64,000 nt of DNA from Deinococcales bacterium (GTDB taxonomy: Bacteria; Deinococcota; Deinococci; Deinococcales; JAAFIG01), in contig JANXTZ010000058.1 in assembly GCA_025352125.1 (NCBI GenBank), forward strand, positions 1-64,000, in the 5' to 3' direction. Each line of letters opens with the position of its first letter. The first letter of the stretch is position 1. The translations under genes were made by a program, and so were the position numbers. The notes under the pieces are model-generated. The model saw only the letters and a program-made list of their open reading frames with translations, had not been told where the DNA came from and did no database searches. Shown one piece after another: positions 44,953 through 54,087 of the stretch.

Positions 44953-45903
44953 GTGACGGTTTCATTTCTGGTGCGCCGAACCTTGACTGCGTTCATCACG
45001 CTTTTTCTGGCGGCGGTCATGGTTTTTAGTGCGCTGCTCATTGTGCCTGGTGATCCTGTGCAACTCATCATCGGTCTGAACAATGACCCAGTGCAGTACA
45101 AAGTCTTGTCTCAGCAACTTGGACTCGACAAGCCACCACTCGAGCGCTTTGGACGCTGGATTCTTGGACTTGCCCGAGGTGACCTCGGGCAGAGTACGTC
45201 ATTGTCGGCTCCAGTCAAAGATTTGATTTTGACCAGACTGCCAGTCACACTGCCCTTGATTCTCGCCTCGAGCCTGCTGGCAGTGCTGATTGCACTGCCA
45301 GCAGGTATTTTTGCGGCAAGGCGCAAGGGGACCGTTTTTGACTTGGGAATGGTGTTGCTGACTCAAATTGGTTTGGCCATTCCCAGTTTTTGGCTTGGAC
45401 TGATTTTTATTCTGGTTTTTGCCGTCACGCTGCGCTGGTTGCCCGCCATCTCGAGCAGCGTCACCTGGACTGAAAATCCTGTTGGTGCCTTTCGGAATCT
45501 GATTTTGCCCGTGCTGACTTTGGCGCTCGGACAAGCCGCCGGTTTGGTTCGCATGGTTCGTTCCAGCGTGCTCGAGGTGCTGAGTCAAGATTATGTGCGC
45601 ACCGCCAGGGGCAAGGGCTTGCTCGAGTCGGTGGTGATTCAAAAGCATGTCCTCAAAAACGCTGCAATTCAGATTTTAACGCTCATCGGCATTCAACTGG
45701 GGCAGTTGCTGGCGGGCGCAATCATTGTCGAGAGCGTCTTTAACCTCAACGGTCTTGGAAAACTTGGTTTGAGCGCCGTGAAGACCAGTGATTTTCCATT
45801 GGTGCAAGGCGTGGTCTTCAGTATTGCCGTCATGATTGTGCTGATCAATTTGATCGTCGATTTGCTATACGGCGCTCTCGACCCAAGGATTCGCTATGAC
45901 TAA
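44953..45903 (+). CDS. ABC transporter permease, DppB/OppB family
   Basis: The 316-residue protein has six membrane helices, the N-terminal TLTAFITLFLAAVMVFSALL anchor and IVPGDPVQ. The EAA loop is DYVRTARGKGLLESVVIQKH, with FNLNGLGKLGLSAV after it. It imports peptides or nickel together with DppC-type permease. TACACT lies six bases before GTG 44953, which fixes the start and predicts a leaderless mRNA. It overlaps the next permease gene by eight bases. Confidence 0.9.
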   Translation: MTVSFLVRRTLTAFITLFLAAVMVFSALLIVPGDPVQLIIGLNNDPVQYKVLSQQLGLDKPPLERFGRWILGLARGDLGQSTSLSAPVKDLILTRLPVTLPLILASSLLAVLIALPAGIFAARRKGTVFDLGMVLLTQIGLAIPSFWLGLIFILVFAVTLRWLPAISSSVTWTENPVGAFRNLILPVLTLALGQAAGLVRMVRSSVLEVLSQDYVRTARGKGLLESVVIQKHVLKNAAIQILTLIGIQLGQLLAGAIIVESVFNLNGLGKLGLSAVKTSDFPLVQGVVFSIAVMIVLINLIVDLLYGALDPRIRYD

Positions 45904-46732
45904 AAACCTCGAGAATCTTTATGCCAGAAAATCCGAAGCCAACCTGGTGTTTGGCGCGTTGGTTTTTGGATTTCTGATTATGTGCGCCATTATCGGCTTG
46001 ATCTGGACGCCGTACCCACCAAATGCCCAAGATTTCGCCGCGCAACTCGTGTCGCCGTCACTTGCGCATCCGTTCGGTACAGACAATTTCGGGCGCGATA
46101 CCTTGTCCAGAATGCTTCGTGGCGCGAGTACCAGCGTTCTGGTCGGCATCATCAGCGTTGGCATCGGCTCGGGTTTTGGCTTGTTGCTCGGGTCGCTCGC
46201 AGGATTTTTTGGCGGGTTGCTTGACGACATAATCTCGAGAATCCTCGATGCCACCAGCGCCTTTCCAACCGTGCTGTTGGCGTTGCTCATCTCGACTGCG
46301 TTTCGCCCCAGCGTTTGGAGCGCCATGCTTGCCGTTGGCATCTCGAGCATCCCAACCTTTGCGCGTTTAACCCGTGCGGGTGTGCTCAGCGTCAAAAACC
46401 TCGAGTATGTGGATTCGGCTCGAGCCTTGGGTGTTTCCAACTCGAGGATTTTATGGCGGCACATTCTGCCCAATGTTGCCGCGCCATTGCTGGTTCAAGG
46501 CACGTTCGCGTTTGGTGTGGCGATTCTGGCGGAGGCGGCATTGTCTTACCTGGGTCTTGGCACGCAACCACCCCAAGCCTCGTGGGGCAGAATGTTGTTC
46601 GACGCTCAGACATTTATTTACAATTCGGCGTGGGCAACTATTTTTCCTGGAGTAATTATTGCGATCACGGTGCTCGGGTTAAACCTTTTAGGTGACGGTT
46701 TGCGTGATCGTTTTGACCCTCAAGGACGTTAA
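45896..46732 (+). CDS. ABC transporter permease, DppC/OppC family
   Basis: The 278-residue protein has the family layout: a first helix (LVFGALVFGFLIMCAIIGLI), then HPFGTDNFGRDTLSRMLRGA, five more helices and the EAA loop EYVDSARALGVSNSRILWRH. It pairs with the DppB-type protein. Neither a substrate-binding protein nor ATPases are adjacent, so these must be encoded elsewhere. It overlaps the convergent AbrB gene by four bases. Confidence 0.9.
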   Translation: MTKNLENLYARKSEANLVFGALVFGFLIMCAIIGLIWTPYPPNAQDFAAQLVSPSLAHPFGTDNFGRDTLSRMLRGASTSVLVGIISVGIGSGFGLLLGSLAGFFGGLLDDIISRILDATSAFPTVLLALLISTAFRPSVWSAMLAVGISSIPTFARLTRAGVLSVKNLEYVDSARALGVSNSRILWRHILPNVAAPLLVQGTFAFGVAILAEAALSYLGLGTQPPQASWGRMLFDAQTFIYNSAWATIFPGVIIAITVLGLNLLGDGLRDRFDPQGR

Positions 46733-46989
46733 AATCCTTTACGTTTTGTTTCCAGCCGTCGTTCCTCGAGTAATTCTGAAGTCAAATCTCGAGCATCGGT
46801 CGCTTTGAGAATCCCGCGAAGTCGTTTTGCTTTTGATTGGCGGGTTTGCAATACAATTTGGTCATCAACCAAAGTTGCGATCAAATCGTAGCCTTCTCTG
46901 ATTCCAAGTGCGTCGCAGAATTCAAGTGGTATCTGTATTTGACCTACATCATTGACGACAATATTCCGACTTAAACTTACACGGGACAT
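46729..46989 (-). CDS. Orphan AbrB/MazE-type antitoxin
   Basis: The 86-residue protein has an N-terminal SpoVT/AbrB domain (NIVVNDVGQIQIPLEFCDAL, LGIREGYDLIATL). The charged C-terminal tail (RDLTSELLEERRLETKRK) resembles VapB antitoxins such as the one at 12733. No toxin follows; the stop overlaps the end of dppC on the opposite strand. It is either a solitary regulator or the remains of a TA pair. TATACT lies seven bases before the ATG, predicting a leaderless mRNA. Confidence 0.72.
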   Translation of the reverse strand: MSRVSLSRNIVVNDVGQIQIPLEFCDALGIREGYDLIATLVDDQIVLQTRQSKAKRLRGILKATDARDLTSELLEERRLETKRKGF

Positions 46990-47078
46990 AAGATGAAGTA
47001 TAGCTCACGTTTTGTCTCAAGGTATGAATCTAAGTGTGTTGGATGCAAAGTATTGGCTTCTCGAATTAGACCTAAAAC

Positions 47079-47220
47079 GCCCTTCTCCTGATGTGGGGAG
47101 AAGCGCCCCAAGCCCGAAGGTGCTGCTTTAAGGGGCAAGAAGGGTCGAGGATGAGCGACCATGCCCGTTGGGTGCAAGTTTATGGTCAAGAAAGGGTAGA
47201 AGAGCAATTGCTGATTTCTC
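47079..47220. repeat. Dispersed intergenic repeat, copy 1
   Basis: CGCCCTTCTCCTGATG with downstream GGAGAAG (47079-47104), GAGGATGAG near 47147 and CAATTGCTGATTTC at 47205-47218 match, in order, the elements of the repeat at 50001-50063. About 75 extra bases separate the parts here. It is a palindrome-bearing non-coding element found twice in the window. Confidence 0.5.
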
Positions 47221-47241
47221 GAGATTACGCCAAACCCATTA

Positions 47242-47270
47242 TTGACCTCTTCCCCTCAAACCTTTAGACT
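47242..47270 (+). promoter_or_regulatory. leuS promoter
   Basis: TTGACC (47242-47247), 17 bases, TAGACT (47265-47270): a near-consensus promoter. ATG of a 14-codon frame follows six bases later, so the leader peptide would be translated from a leaderless mRNA. Confidence 0.75.
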
Positions 47271-47276
47271 ACTCCC

Positions 47277-47321
47277 ATGATCCACTCTGGACTAGACAAT
47301 TCGGGAAGCCGCCAAGCGTAA
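47277..47321 (+). CDS. Putative 14-residue leader peptide of leuS
   Basis: The frame encodes [14 protein letters not shown] and ends at TAA 47319-47321, 20 bases before an intrinsic terminator that precedes leuS. It starts at the spacing from the -10 box seen for leaderless genes here. It contains one leucine codon, the rare CTA (codon 6). This layout fits ribosome-mediated attenuation, but a single leucine codon is weaker than the runs seen in classical leader peptides. Confidence 0.5.
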   Translation: MIHSGLDNSGSRQA

Positions 47322-47341
47322 CGTTTCGCATTGGTTCGTTT

Positions 47342-47368
47342 CCCCTGGTCACGCACCAGGGGTTTTTT
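47342..47368 (+). terminator. Intrinsic terminator in the leuS leader (attenuator)
   Basis: CCCCTGGT and ACCAGGGG form an 8-pair stem with a five-base loop followed by six T residues. It lies between the leuS promoter and its ribosome site (AAGGAG), 24 bases before the ATG. GGGAA at 47303-47307 can pair with TTCCC at 47340-47344, which would open the stem's left arm. Confidence 0.85.
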
Positions 47369-47391
47369 ATTGCTCAAATCAAGGAGCTTTT

Positions 47392-49857
47392 ATGACCGAT
47401 ACCATCACCCGACGCATCGAAAAGTACAATCCGCAAGAGGTCGAACCGCGTTGGCGGCAACACTGGCAAAATTCGGGTTTGTACAACACGGATTTCTCGA
47501 GTGTGAAGCCCAAGTATTACGCCTTCACCATGTTCCCGTATCCTTCGGGCAATTTGCACATTGGGCATTGGTACAGCGCCGCCGTGCCGGACACTCGAGC
47601 CAGGTTCATGCGCATGAAGGGCTTTAACGTTTTCTTTCCGATGGGTTTTGACGCGTTTGGGCTTCCTGCCGAGAACGCGGCAATCAAGAAAAATATTGAT
47701 CCTGCCATCTGGACGAATCAGAACATCGAGCACATGAAAACCCAGTTTGAGTTGATGGGCAGCATGATCGACTGGAACAGCGAGTTGCGCACGTGTGACC
47801 CCGAATATTACCGTTGGAACCAATGGTTTTTCGTACAGTTTTACAGGGCGGGTCTGGCGTACAAAAAAGAATCTTTTGTCAATTGGGACCCTGTGGATCA
47901 GACGGTGTTGGCGAACGAACAGGTGATTGACGGGCGCGGTGACCGTTCTGGCGCACTGATCGAGCGTCGTTTGATGTCGCAGTGGCATCTGCAAATCACC
48001 AAGTACGCCGAGGAGTTGCTCGAGTTTGATGGCATCGAATGGCCCGAGCGCGTGCGGGTCATGCAACAAAATTGGATTGGCAAGTCGGTGGGCGCGGAGA
48101 TTGATTTTGCGACCAGTGCTGGGATCATCACGGTCTTCACCACACGCCCCGACACGGTCTTCGGCGCAACATTTATGGTGATTGCCCCAGAACACCCACT
48201 CGTGGACGCCTTGACCACCCCTGACGCTCGAGAGGCGGTGGCAGCCTACAAAGTGGTCGCGTCCAAAACCTCCGAGATTGATCGCACGGCGGAGGGCAAG
48301 GAAAAAACGGGTGTGTTTTTGGGAAGTTACGCCAAGAACCCGCTCACGCTCGAGGATGTACCAATCTACATTTCGGATTACGTGATGGTGACGTACGGCA
48401 CGGGCGCGATCATGGGCGTGCCGAGTGGCGATCAGCGCGATTTTGAATTTGCGCGAAAGTTTGGTTTGAACATTCGCGTGGTCGTGCAACCCGAGGGCGT
48501 GGAACTCGACGGCGAAACCATGACCGAGGCATATTCGGGCGACGGCATCATGGTCAACTCTGGGCAGTTCAACGGTCAAAAATCGGGTAAATCCATGATT
48601 GCGCCGATCATTGGCGAACTCGAGCAACTGGGTGTGGCAAAAGCCAAAACCACCTATCGCCTTCGTGATTGGTTGATCTCGAGGCAGCGTTATTGGGGAA
48701 CGCCGATTCCCATCATTTATTGCGATACTTGTGGTCAACAACCCGTGCCAGAAGAAGATTTGCCAGTTTTGTTGCCGCAAAACGTCGAATTCTTGCCGAC
48801 GGGTCAAAGCCCGTTGAAGTTGCTCACAGATTGGCAGCGTTGCACCTGTCCCAAGTGCGGCGGTGTGGCGACGCGTGACACGGACACGATGGATACGTTC
48901 GTGGACTCGAGTTGGTACTTTTTCAGGTATCTCGACCCAAGAAACCCGAGCAGCGCGATCAACGCCGAGATGGTCAAGAAGTGGTTGCCCGCCGATTTGT
49001 ACTCGGGCGGGATCGAGCACGCCATTTTGCACCTGTTGTACGCCCGTTTCTGGACGAAAGCCATGCGCGATTTGGGTTTGATTGATTTTGGCGAACCGTT
49101 CAAAAAAGTTTTGAATCAGGGCTTAATCCTTGGAGAGGACAACGAGAAAATGTCGAAATCCAGGGGCAATGTGGTTGACCCCGATGATCTGGTCAAAGAG
49201 TACGGCACGGACACCGTGCGTCTATACTTGCAATTTATTGGACCCTGGGAGGCTGGCGGACCTTGGGCACCCAAAGGCGTCAACGGTCTGGCGAATTGGC
49301 TGGGACGCATCTGGAATTTGTTCCTCGAGCAGCCCAGCACCACCGAACCCGCCGAAAAGGTCAGCGTCAATGACCTCGAGTACAACCTGCATTACACCAT
49401 CAAAAAAGTGGGCGACGACACCGAGAATTTCAAATTCAACACCAGCATTGCCGCCATGATGGAATTCAGCAATTTCTTGGGCAAAGCCAAACGCTCGAGC
49501 GTTTACGGCACAGCGTTATGGCACGAGGCGCTCGAGAAATTCAATCTGATCCTCGCGCCGTATGCCCCGCATTTGGCAGAAGAACTCTGGAAAGCCTCAG
49601 GTCACAAAAATAGCGTTCACCTCGAGTCGTTCCCAGATTTTGATGAGGCAAAAATCGTCAAGGACGTGTTTGAATTGGTGATTCAAGTCTCGGGCAAATT
49701 GCGCGGCAAAGTCGAAGCCCCGTTCGGGATTTCGCAGGACGCAGCAATCGCCTTGGCAAAAACTGTTCCAAGCATTCTTGCTTTAATCGATGGCAAACAA
49801 ACCGTCAAAGAAATTTACGTGCCTGGAAGATTGGTTAATATTGTTGTCAAAGGCTAA
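47392..49857 (+). CDS. leuS: Leucyl-tRNA synthetase
   Basis: LeuS charges tRNA(Leu). The 821-residue protein has the class I motif HIGH (residues 56-59, NLHIGHW) and an editing domain with [19 protein letters not shown]. The zinc-type insert contains CDTCGQQ and CPKCGG, and KMSKS appears as EKMSKSRGN near residue 587. A C-terminal anticodon-binding region is present. AAGGAG precedes the ATG. A terminator and a possible leader peptide lie upstream. Confidence 0.96.
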   Translation: MTDTITRRIEKYNPQEVEPRWRQHWQNSGLYNTDFSSVKPKYYAFTMFPYPSGNLHIGHWYSAAVPDTRARFMRMKGFNVFFPMGFDAFGLPAENAAIKKNIDPAIWTNQNIEHMKTQFELMGSMIDWNSELRTCDPEYYRWNQWFFVQFYRAGLAYKKESFVNWDPVDQTVLANEQVIDGRGDRSGALIERRLMSQWHLQITKYAEELLEFDGIEWPERVRVMQQNWIGKSVGAEIDFATSAGIITVFTTRPDTVFGATFMVIAPEHPLVDALTTPDAREAVAAYKVVASKTSEIDRTAEGKEKTGVFLGSYAKNPLTLEDVPIYISDYVMVTYGTGAIMGVPSGDQRDFEFARKFGLNIRVVVQPEGVELDGETMTEAYSGDGIMVNSGQFNGQKSGKSMIAPIIGELEQLGVAKAKTTYRLRDWLISRQRYWGTPIPIIYCDTCGQQPVPEEDLPVLLPQNVEFLPTGQSPLKLLTDWQRCTCPKCGGVATRDTDTMDTFVDSSWYFFRYLDPRNPSSAINAEMVKKWLPADLYSGGIEHAILHLLYARFWTKAMRDLGLIDFGEPFKKVLNQGLILGEDNEKMSKSRGNVVDPDDLVKEYGTDTVRLYLQFIGPWEAGGPWAPKGVNGLANWLGRIWNLFLEQPSTTEPAEKVSVNDLEYNLHYTIKKVGDDTENFKFNTSIAAMMEFSNFLGKAKRSSVYGTALWHEALEKFNLILAPYAPHLAEELWKASGHKNSVHLESFPDFDEAKIVKDVFELVIQVSGKLRGKVEAPFGISQDAAIALAKTVPSILALIDGKQTVKEIYVPGRLVNIVVKG

Positions 49858-50000
49858 TTGATTTGAGTCCACGTCCAAACATATACTTCAATGAAATCAA
49901 AAACCTTAAGTACAAGCAAACGCATGATTCATTTTGTTGCACCTGGAGTCCGCATTTAAAGTTACAAAAAAATCTCGAGCCACACGTGTAAAAGAGCTAA

Positions 50001-50063
50001 ACCCCCTTCTCCTGAATGTTAGGAGAAGGGCTGGGGATGAAGGTAGATCAATTGCTGTATTTC
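50001..50063. repeat. Dispersed intergenic repeat, copy 2
   Basis: CCCTTCTCCT (50004-50013) and AGGAGAAGGG (50021-50030) form a 10-pair perfect hairpin, followed by CTGGGGATGA and CAATTGCTGTATTTC. The same elements in order occur at 47079-47220. It lies in the glnA upstream region. Confidence 0.5.
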
Positions 50064-50126
50064 GTGTCTGTTAAGGAAAAAATTTGGAGTACATGACCAA
50101 ATTACCAATTCCCGAAAGGAATATTC

Positions 50127-51470
50127 ATGCCCACCAGCAAAGCCGAAGTCTTAAAAACCCTTAAAGCAGAAAACGTGCGATTTTTGCGCTTGCAATTTAC
50201 CGATGTCCTCGGCGTTGCCAAAAACGTCGAGGTGCCAGTCTCGCAATTTGATAAAGCCCTGGACGGCAACATCATGTTTGACGGCTCGAGCATCGAGGGC
50301 TTCACCCGTCAAGAGGAATCGGACATGTTGCTTCAGCCCGACCTCGAGACGTTTCGGGTCTTTCCAGCTTTTTCCGAGAGTGACGCAAAACGTGGACGGG
50401 TGGCTCGAGTGGTCTGCGATATTGCGCTGCCCGATGGCAAACCGTTTCTGGGCGATCCCAGGGCAGCGTTGAAGCGCACCGTGGAAAAAGCCAAGAAAAT
50501 GGGTTTTGAGGGCGTGTTTGCGGGTCCAGAACTCGAGTTTTTCTTGTTTCAACGTTCTCCCGAGGGCACGGCAACGACAATCACGCACGATGCGGCGGGG
50601 TATTTTGATCTGGCACCGATAGACCGTGGCGAGGAAGCCCGCCGCGACATGGTGAACATGCTGCTCGAGCTTGGCTTCGAGGTCGAGGCGGCACACCACG
50701 AGGTTGCGCCTGGTCAGCACGAGATTGACTTTAAATACGATACGGCGCTGCGAACCGCCGATTCGATCACGACCTTTAAATTTGTGGTCAAACGCGTGGC
50801 GCTCGAGCATGGCTTGCACGCGACCTTCATGCCAAAACCGGTGGCGGGCATCAACGGTTCGGGTTTGCACACGCATTTGAGTCTGTTTAAAAACGGCGAG
50901 AACGCGTTTTTTGATGCCAAAGGCGAATTTCAGCTCTCCAACACCGCCATGTATTTTATTGGTGGACTTCTCGAGCACGCCCAGGGGATGGTGGCGATCA
51001 CCAATCCTTTGGTAAACTCTTATAAACGCCTCGTTCCAGGCTTTGAAGCCCCCGCGAGCATCGCGTGGAGCGCCAGCAATCGCAGCGCCATGATTCGTGT
51101 GCCAGCCCGGCGCGGCGCGGGAACTCGAGCTGAGTTGCGAATGCCCGATGGCACGTGCAATCCTTACCTGGCATTGTCAGCCATGTTCGCGGCTGGACTG
51201 CACGGTATTTCCGAAAAACTCGAGCCGCCGCCGCCGATTCAACGCGATGTCGACGACATGAGCGTGCGCGACAAGCGCCGTCACAAGGTCAAGACCTTGC
51301 CAGGAACACTGCGCGAGGCACTGGATGAACTCGAATCTGACCGCACCATCCGCGACGCCCTGGGAGACCATATTTTTGATCACTTCCTGGATGCCAAACG
51401 CGCAGAATGGGGTCTGTATGCCGCCACGGTTCACGATTGGGAACTGAACAGATACCTCGAGATTATGTGA
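50127..51470 (+). CDS. glnA: Glutamine synthetase, type I (alpha-like)
   Basis: GlnA makes glutamine from glutamate, ammonia and ATP. The 447-residue protein has FDGSSIEGF, GPELEFFLF, the NGSG region INGSGLHTHLS and NRSAMIRVPARRG. The region GISEKLEPPPPIQRDVDD lacks the adenylylation tyrosine motif of GSI-beta, so control by covalent adenylylation is not expected. AAAGGA precedes the ATG. It lies between leuS and the branched-chain amino acid transporter. Confidence 0.95.
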   Translation: MPTSKAEVLKTLKAENVRFLRLQFTDVLGVAKNVEVPVSQFDKALDGNIMFDGSSIEGFTRQEESDMLLQPDLETFRVFPAFSESDAKRGRVARVVCDIALPDGKPFLGDPRAALKRTVEKAKKMGFEGVFAGPELEFFLFQRSPEGTATTITHDAAGYFDLAPIDRGEEARRDMVNMLLELGFEVEAAHHEVAPGQHEIDFKYDTALRTADSITTFKFVVKRVALEHGLHATFMPKPVAGINGSGLHTHLSLFKNGENAFFDAKGEFQLSNTAMYFIGGLLEHAQGMVAITNPLVNSYKRLVPGFEAPASIAWSASNRSAMIRVPARRGAGTRAELRMPDGTCNPYLALSAMFAAGLHGISEKLEPPPPIQRDVDDMSVRDKRRHKVKTLPGTLREALDELESDRTIRDALGDHIFDHFLDAKRAEWGLYAATVHDWELNRYLEIM

Positions 51471-51629
51471 GCCAGCACCAGTTCTTAGGGTTTTTGTTGA
51501 AGATTGTTCAGGTTTTGGTGCAAGGGGGCGTTGACAGGGTTGTATGCAATCTTTATGATTTCACGGAATCAAAAAACGAATCCAGAGCCAACGTGCTCGA
51601 GATTCAAAAGTTCTAAAAAGGAGTAAGGG

Positions 51630-52814
51630 ATGAAGAAACGTATTTTGTTGACGGCAGCCTTGGCGGCAGGTGTGTTCGTTGGTGCGGATGCCCAAACCAA
51701 AGGCACGATCAAGATTGCCAGCCAGACCCCACTTTCGGGCGGTCAATCGAACCTGGGAACAGCCATCAAGAACGGTGCCGATATGGCAATTTCTGAAGAG
51801 AAGCGCCTGATCGAAGCTTACGGTTACAAGGTTGTTTATCAACCAGAAGACGATCAGGCGACCGCCAACGTCGGTGTTGCCAACGCCAACCGTTTGATCA
51901 ACGATCCTGACATTTTGGGCGTTGTCGGTCACCTCAACTCGGGCGTCGCAATCCCCTCGAGCGAAGTCTACGCCAAGGTCAACTTGACCATGGTCAGCCC
52001 TGCGAACACCAACCCACGCGTCACAGACCGTCTGTCCACCGCCCAAGTCACCAACCGGATTTGCGGTCGTGACGATGTGCAAGGACCAGTCGGCGCTGAC
52101 TTCGTGGTCAATGTTCTCAAAGCCAAGCGCATTTACGTTCTGAACAACAAGACCGCTTACGGCGAAGGCATTGCCAACGCATTCGCGGCACGTGCCAAGC
52201 AACTCGGCGCAAAGGTCTTGGTCGAAGCCGGTCAGGAAGCCGCCGACACCGATTTCAGCTCGTTCATCAACAAAGCCAAAGCCGACAAGCCAGACGCCAT
52301 TTACTTTGGTGCGATTTACACCGAGGCTGCCCCAATGCTCAAGCAGCTTCGTCAAGCTGGCTTGAACACCCCGCTCGTCGGTGGCGACGGCTTCGACGGT
52401 CAGGACCTTCAGAACACCGCAGGCGCTGACAACATGAAGAACATTTACTTCACCACCACTGCCGTGCCAATCAACCTCTTGCCAGCCGCCAAAGCGTTTG
52501 CCAAGAAGTACAAGACCAAGTACGGCACCGACCCAGAAGGCTACAGCGCCTATGGATACGATGCCGCCCGCGTGGTCATCCGTGCGATTGCCGCTGCCCT
52601 CAAAGCCAACAACGGCAACAAGCCAGAGCGCTTGGATGTGGCAAAGCAGGTTCGTAACGTCACCTTCAACGGTGTGACTGGTAAAATTGCCCTGAACGCA
52701 CGCGGCGACCTGAAAGTTGCCAAGTATGTCGTGGTTGCCGCGCAACCTGATTACAACAACAACAAAGTCATCAAGAGCATCACCTTCAATGCTCCAGAAC
52801 CCGAGATGAAGTAA
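51630..52814 (+). CDS. livJ: Branched-chain amino acid ABC transporter, binding protein
   Basis: The 394-residue protein has a signal peptide (KKRILLTAALAAGVFVGADA) and the type I periplasmic binding fold with QTPLSGGQSNLGTAIKNGAD and VVGHLNSGVAIPSSE. VSPANTNPRVTD and a C-terminal lobe with YSAYGYDAARVVI follow. It captures leucine, isoleucine, valine or similar amino acids. AAGGAG precedes the ATG and a strong terminator follows, so it is expressed above the downstream livHMGF. One CTCGAG occurs in the gene, as expected for a highly expressed gene here. Confidence 0.93.
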   Translation: MKKRILLTAALAAGVFVGADAQTKGTIKIASQTPLSGGQSNLGTAIKNGADMAISEEKRLIEAYGYKVVYQPEDDQATANVGVANANRLINDPDILGVVGHLNSGVAIPSSEVYAKVNLTMVSPANTNPRVTDRLSTAQVTNRICGRDDVQGPVGADFVVNVLKAKRIYVLNNKTAYGEGIANAFAARAKQLGAKVLVEAGQEAADTDFSSFINKAKADKPDAIYFGAIYTEAAPMLKQLRQAGLNTPLVGGDGFDGQDLQNTAGADNMKNIYFTTTAVPINLLPAAKAFAKKYKTKYGTDPEGYSAYGYDAARVVIRAIAAALKANNGNKPERLDVAKQVRNVTFNGVTGKIALNARGDLKVAKYVVVAAQPDYNNNKVIKSITFNAPEPEMK

Positions 52815-52833
52815 TTCAACGCTAAAGTAATCT

Positions 52834-52864
52834 TGAGGGGTGGGGAAATCCACCCCTCATTTTG
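52834..52864 (+). terminator. Terminator between livJ and livHMGF
   Basis: TGAGGGGTGG and CCACCCCTCA form a 10-pair perfect stem with a six-base loop, followed by TTTTGTT. It should limit read-through to the permease genes. Confidence 0.85.
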
Positions 52865-53145
52865 TTAGGCTCGGGTTTTTGTACGCTCGAGCCATCCAAA
52901 TCGCAAGCCAACAAAAGACATTCAAACTCGAGGTGGTTGGTGTGCTCGAGACTGATTGCTGGGCTTTCTATTTTCGCTATTCTTGTTTGAACCCCAAAGC
53001 AGCTCGAGCTTTTGATGTGGTGAAGCTCTGGCGTGTTAAAATTCAGCAGAATCCACAAAGAACCTAACGTTCGTTCAAGTTGGTCAGGCTCGAGATCGCA
53101 ACACTCGGGTTTTTGGTTTAAAGAGAGGAGTGATGATACCCACGA
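52865..53145 (+). other. livJ-livH interval
   Basis: These 281 bases have no clear gene but several CTCGAG sites. Near the end, GAGGAG precedes ATG 53132, opening a nine-codon frame that overlaps the livH start. The ribosome site is better spaced for this frame than for livH, so re-initiation is possible. A separate promoter for livH was not clearly seen. Confidence 0.4.
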
Positions 53146-54087
53146 ATGCAGCTCTTTATTGAAACCCTGCTCAGCGGTCTGGCACTCGGTCTGGTCTATT
53201 CGGTCATTGCGCTTGGTTACACGATGGTTTACGGTGTACTCGAGCTGATCAATTTCGCCCACTCAGAAATTTTTATGTTTGGCGGCATTGTCGGCGTCGA
53301 ATTGCTGCTTGGCGTGTTGACCAAAACCACCTGGCATCCATTGTTGCAACTGGTCTTTGCATTGATTGTTGGCGCGGCTGCGTCTGGTGTGCTTGCCGTG
53401 ACCGTCGAAAGGGTGGCGTATCGACCGTTACGGTTGCGAGGTGCGCCCAGGTTGGTTCCGCTGATTTCCGCCATCGGCATGAGCTTGTTTTTGCAAGACA
53501 TCGTGCGCCTGGTGGAGAGCTTGTTCGGTAATTTCAACAGACCATTTCCAAGTTACATCAAGGGCGACGAACCAGATTTTTTTGCGATCACCCATCCTCT
53601 GGTCAGTGGCGCAACCATCTCAAACACGACCTTGACCATTTTTGTGGTCGGTGCAATCATGCTGGCGGGCTTGACCTATTTTGTCAATTACACCAAAACC
53701 GGTCGCGCCATCCGTGCCGTTGCCCAAGACCAAAGCACCTCGAGCCTGATGGGCATCAACGTCAACAACATCATCACCGTGACATTCTTGCTTGGTGGCG
53801 CTTTGGGTGGTGTGGCGGGTGTGCTCTACGCTTTAAAGTTCGGGACACTCAATCCGTACAGCGGTTTCTTGCCAGGACTCAAAGCCTTCACGGCTGCCGT
53901 CCTCGGCGGCATCGGCAGCATTCCAGGTGCAATGCTCGGCGGTGTGGTGCTGGGGCTTCTCGAGCAACTTGCGGCGCAGTACATCAGTTCATCTTACAAA
54001 GACATTATTGCCTTTGGACTGCTGATTTTAATCTTGATTTTTAGACCATCGGGCTTGCTTGGTCGTAAAGTATCGGAGAAAGTATGA
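53146..54087 (+). CDS. livH: Branched-chain amino acid ABC transporter, permease LivH
   Basis: The 313-residue membrane protein has LVYSVIALGYTMVYGVLELINF (first helices), VAYRPLRLRGAPRLVPLISAIGM and the coupling-loop region RAIRAVAQDQSTSSLMGI. It ends in GLLILILIFRPSGLLG. It forms the channel with LivM. Its stop overlaps livM by four bases (ATGA). The ATG is about 13 bases from the nearest GAGGAG. Confidence 0.93.
   Translation: MQLFIETLLSGLALGLVYSVIALGYTMVYGVLELINFAHSEIFMFGGIVGVELLLGVLTKTTWHPLLQLVFALIVGAAASGVLAVTVERVAYRPLRLRGAPRLVPLISAIGMSLFLQDIVRLVESLFGNFNRPFPSYIKGDEPDFFAITHPLVSGATISNTTLTIFVVGAIMLAGLTYFVNYTKTGRAIRAVAQDQSTSSLMGINVNNIITVTFLLGGALGGVAGVLYALKFGTLNPYSGFLPGLKAFTAAVLGGIGSIPGAMLGGVVLGLLEQLAAQYISSSYKDIIAFGLLILILIFRPSGLLGRKVSEKV

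Noticed and set aside
47277-47368. T-box riboswitch in the leuS leader
   Set aside because: The distance from promoter to terminator is only about 80 bases, and neither the T-box consensus nor a specifier-loop structure is visible.
47374-49857. Long antisense open frames, e.g. 552 codons opposite leuS, 430 opposite livJ (51561-52853), 358 opposite the 34408 regulator and 346 opposite ftsK (58713-59753)
   Set aside because: They mirror strongly recognisable genes, have no family signature, and are expected where codon bias removes stops from the opposite strand.
53132-53161. Nine-codon ORF before livH as a regulatory leader peptide
   Set aside because: It has a good ribosome site but no branched-chain amino acid codon run and no nearby terminator; it is noted only as possible translational coupling.
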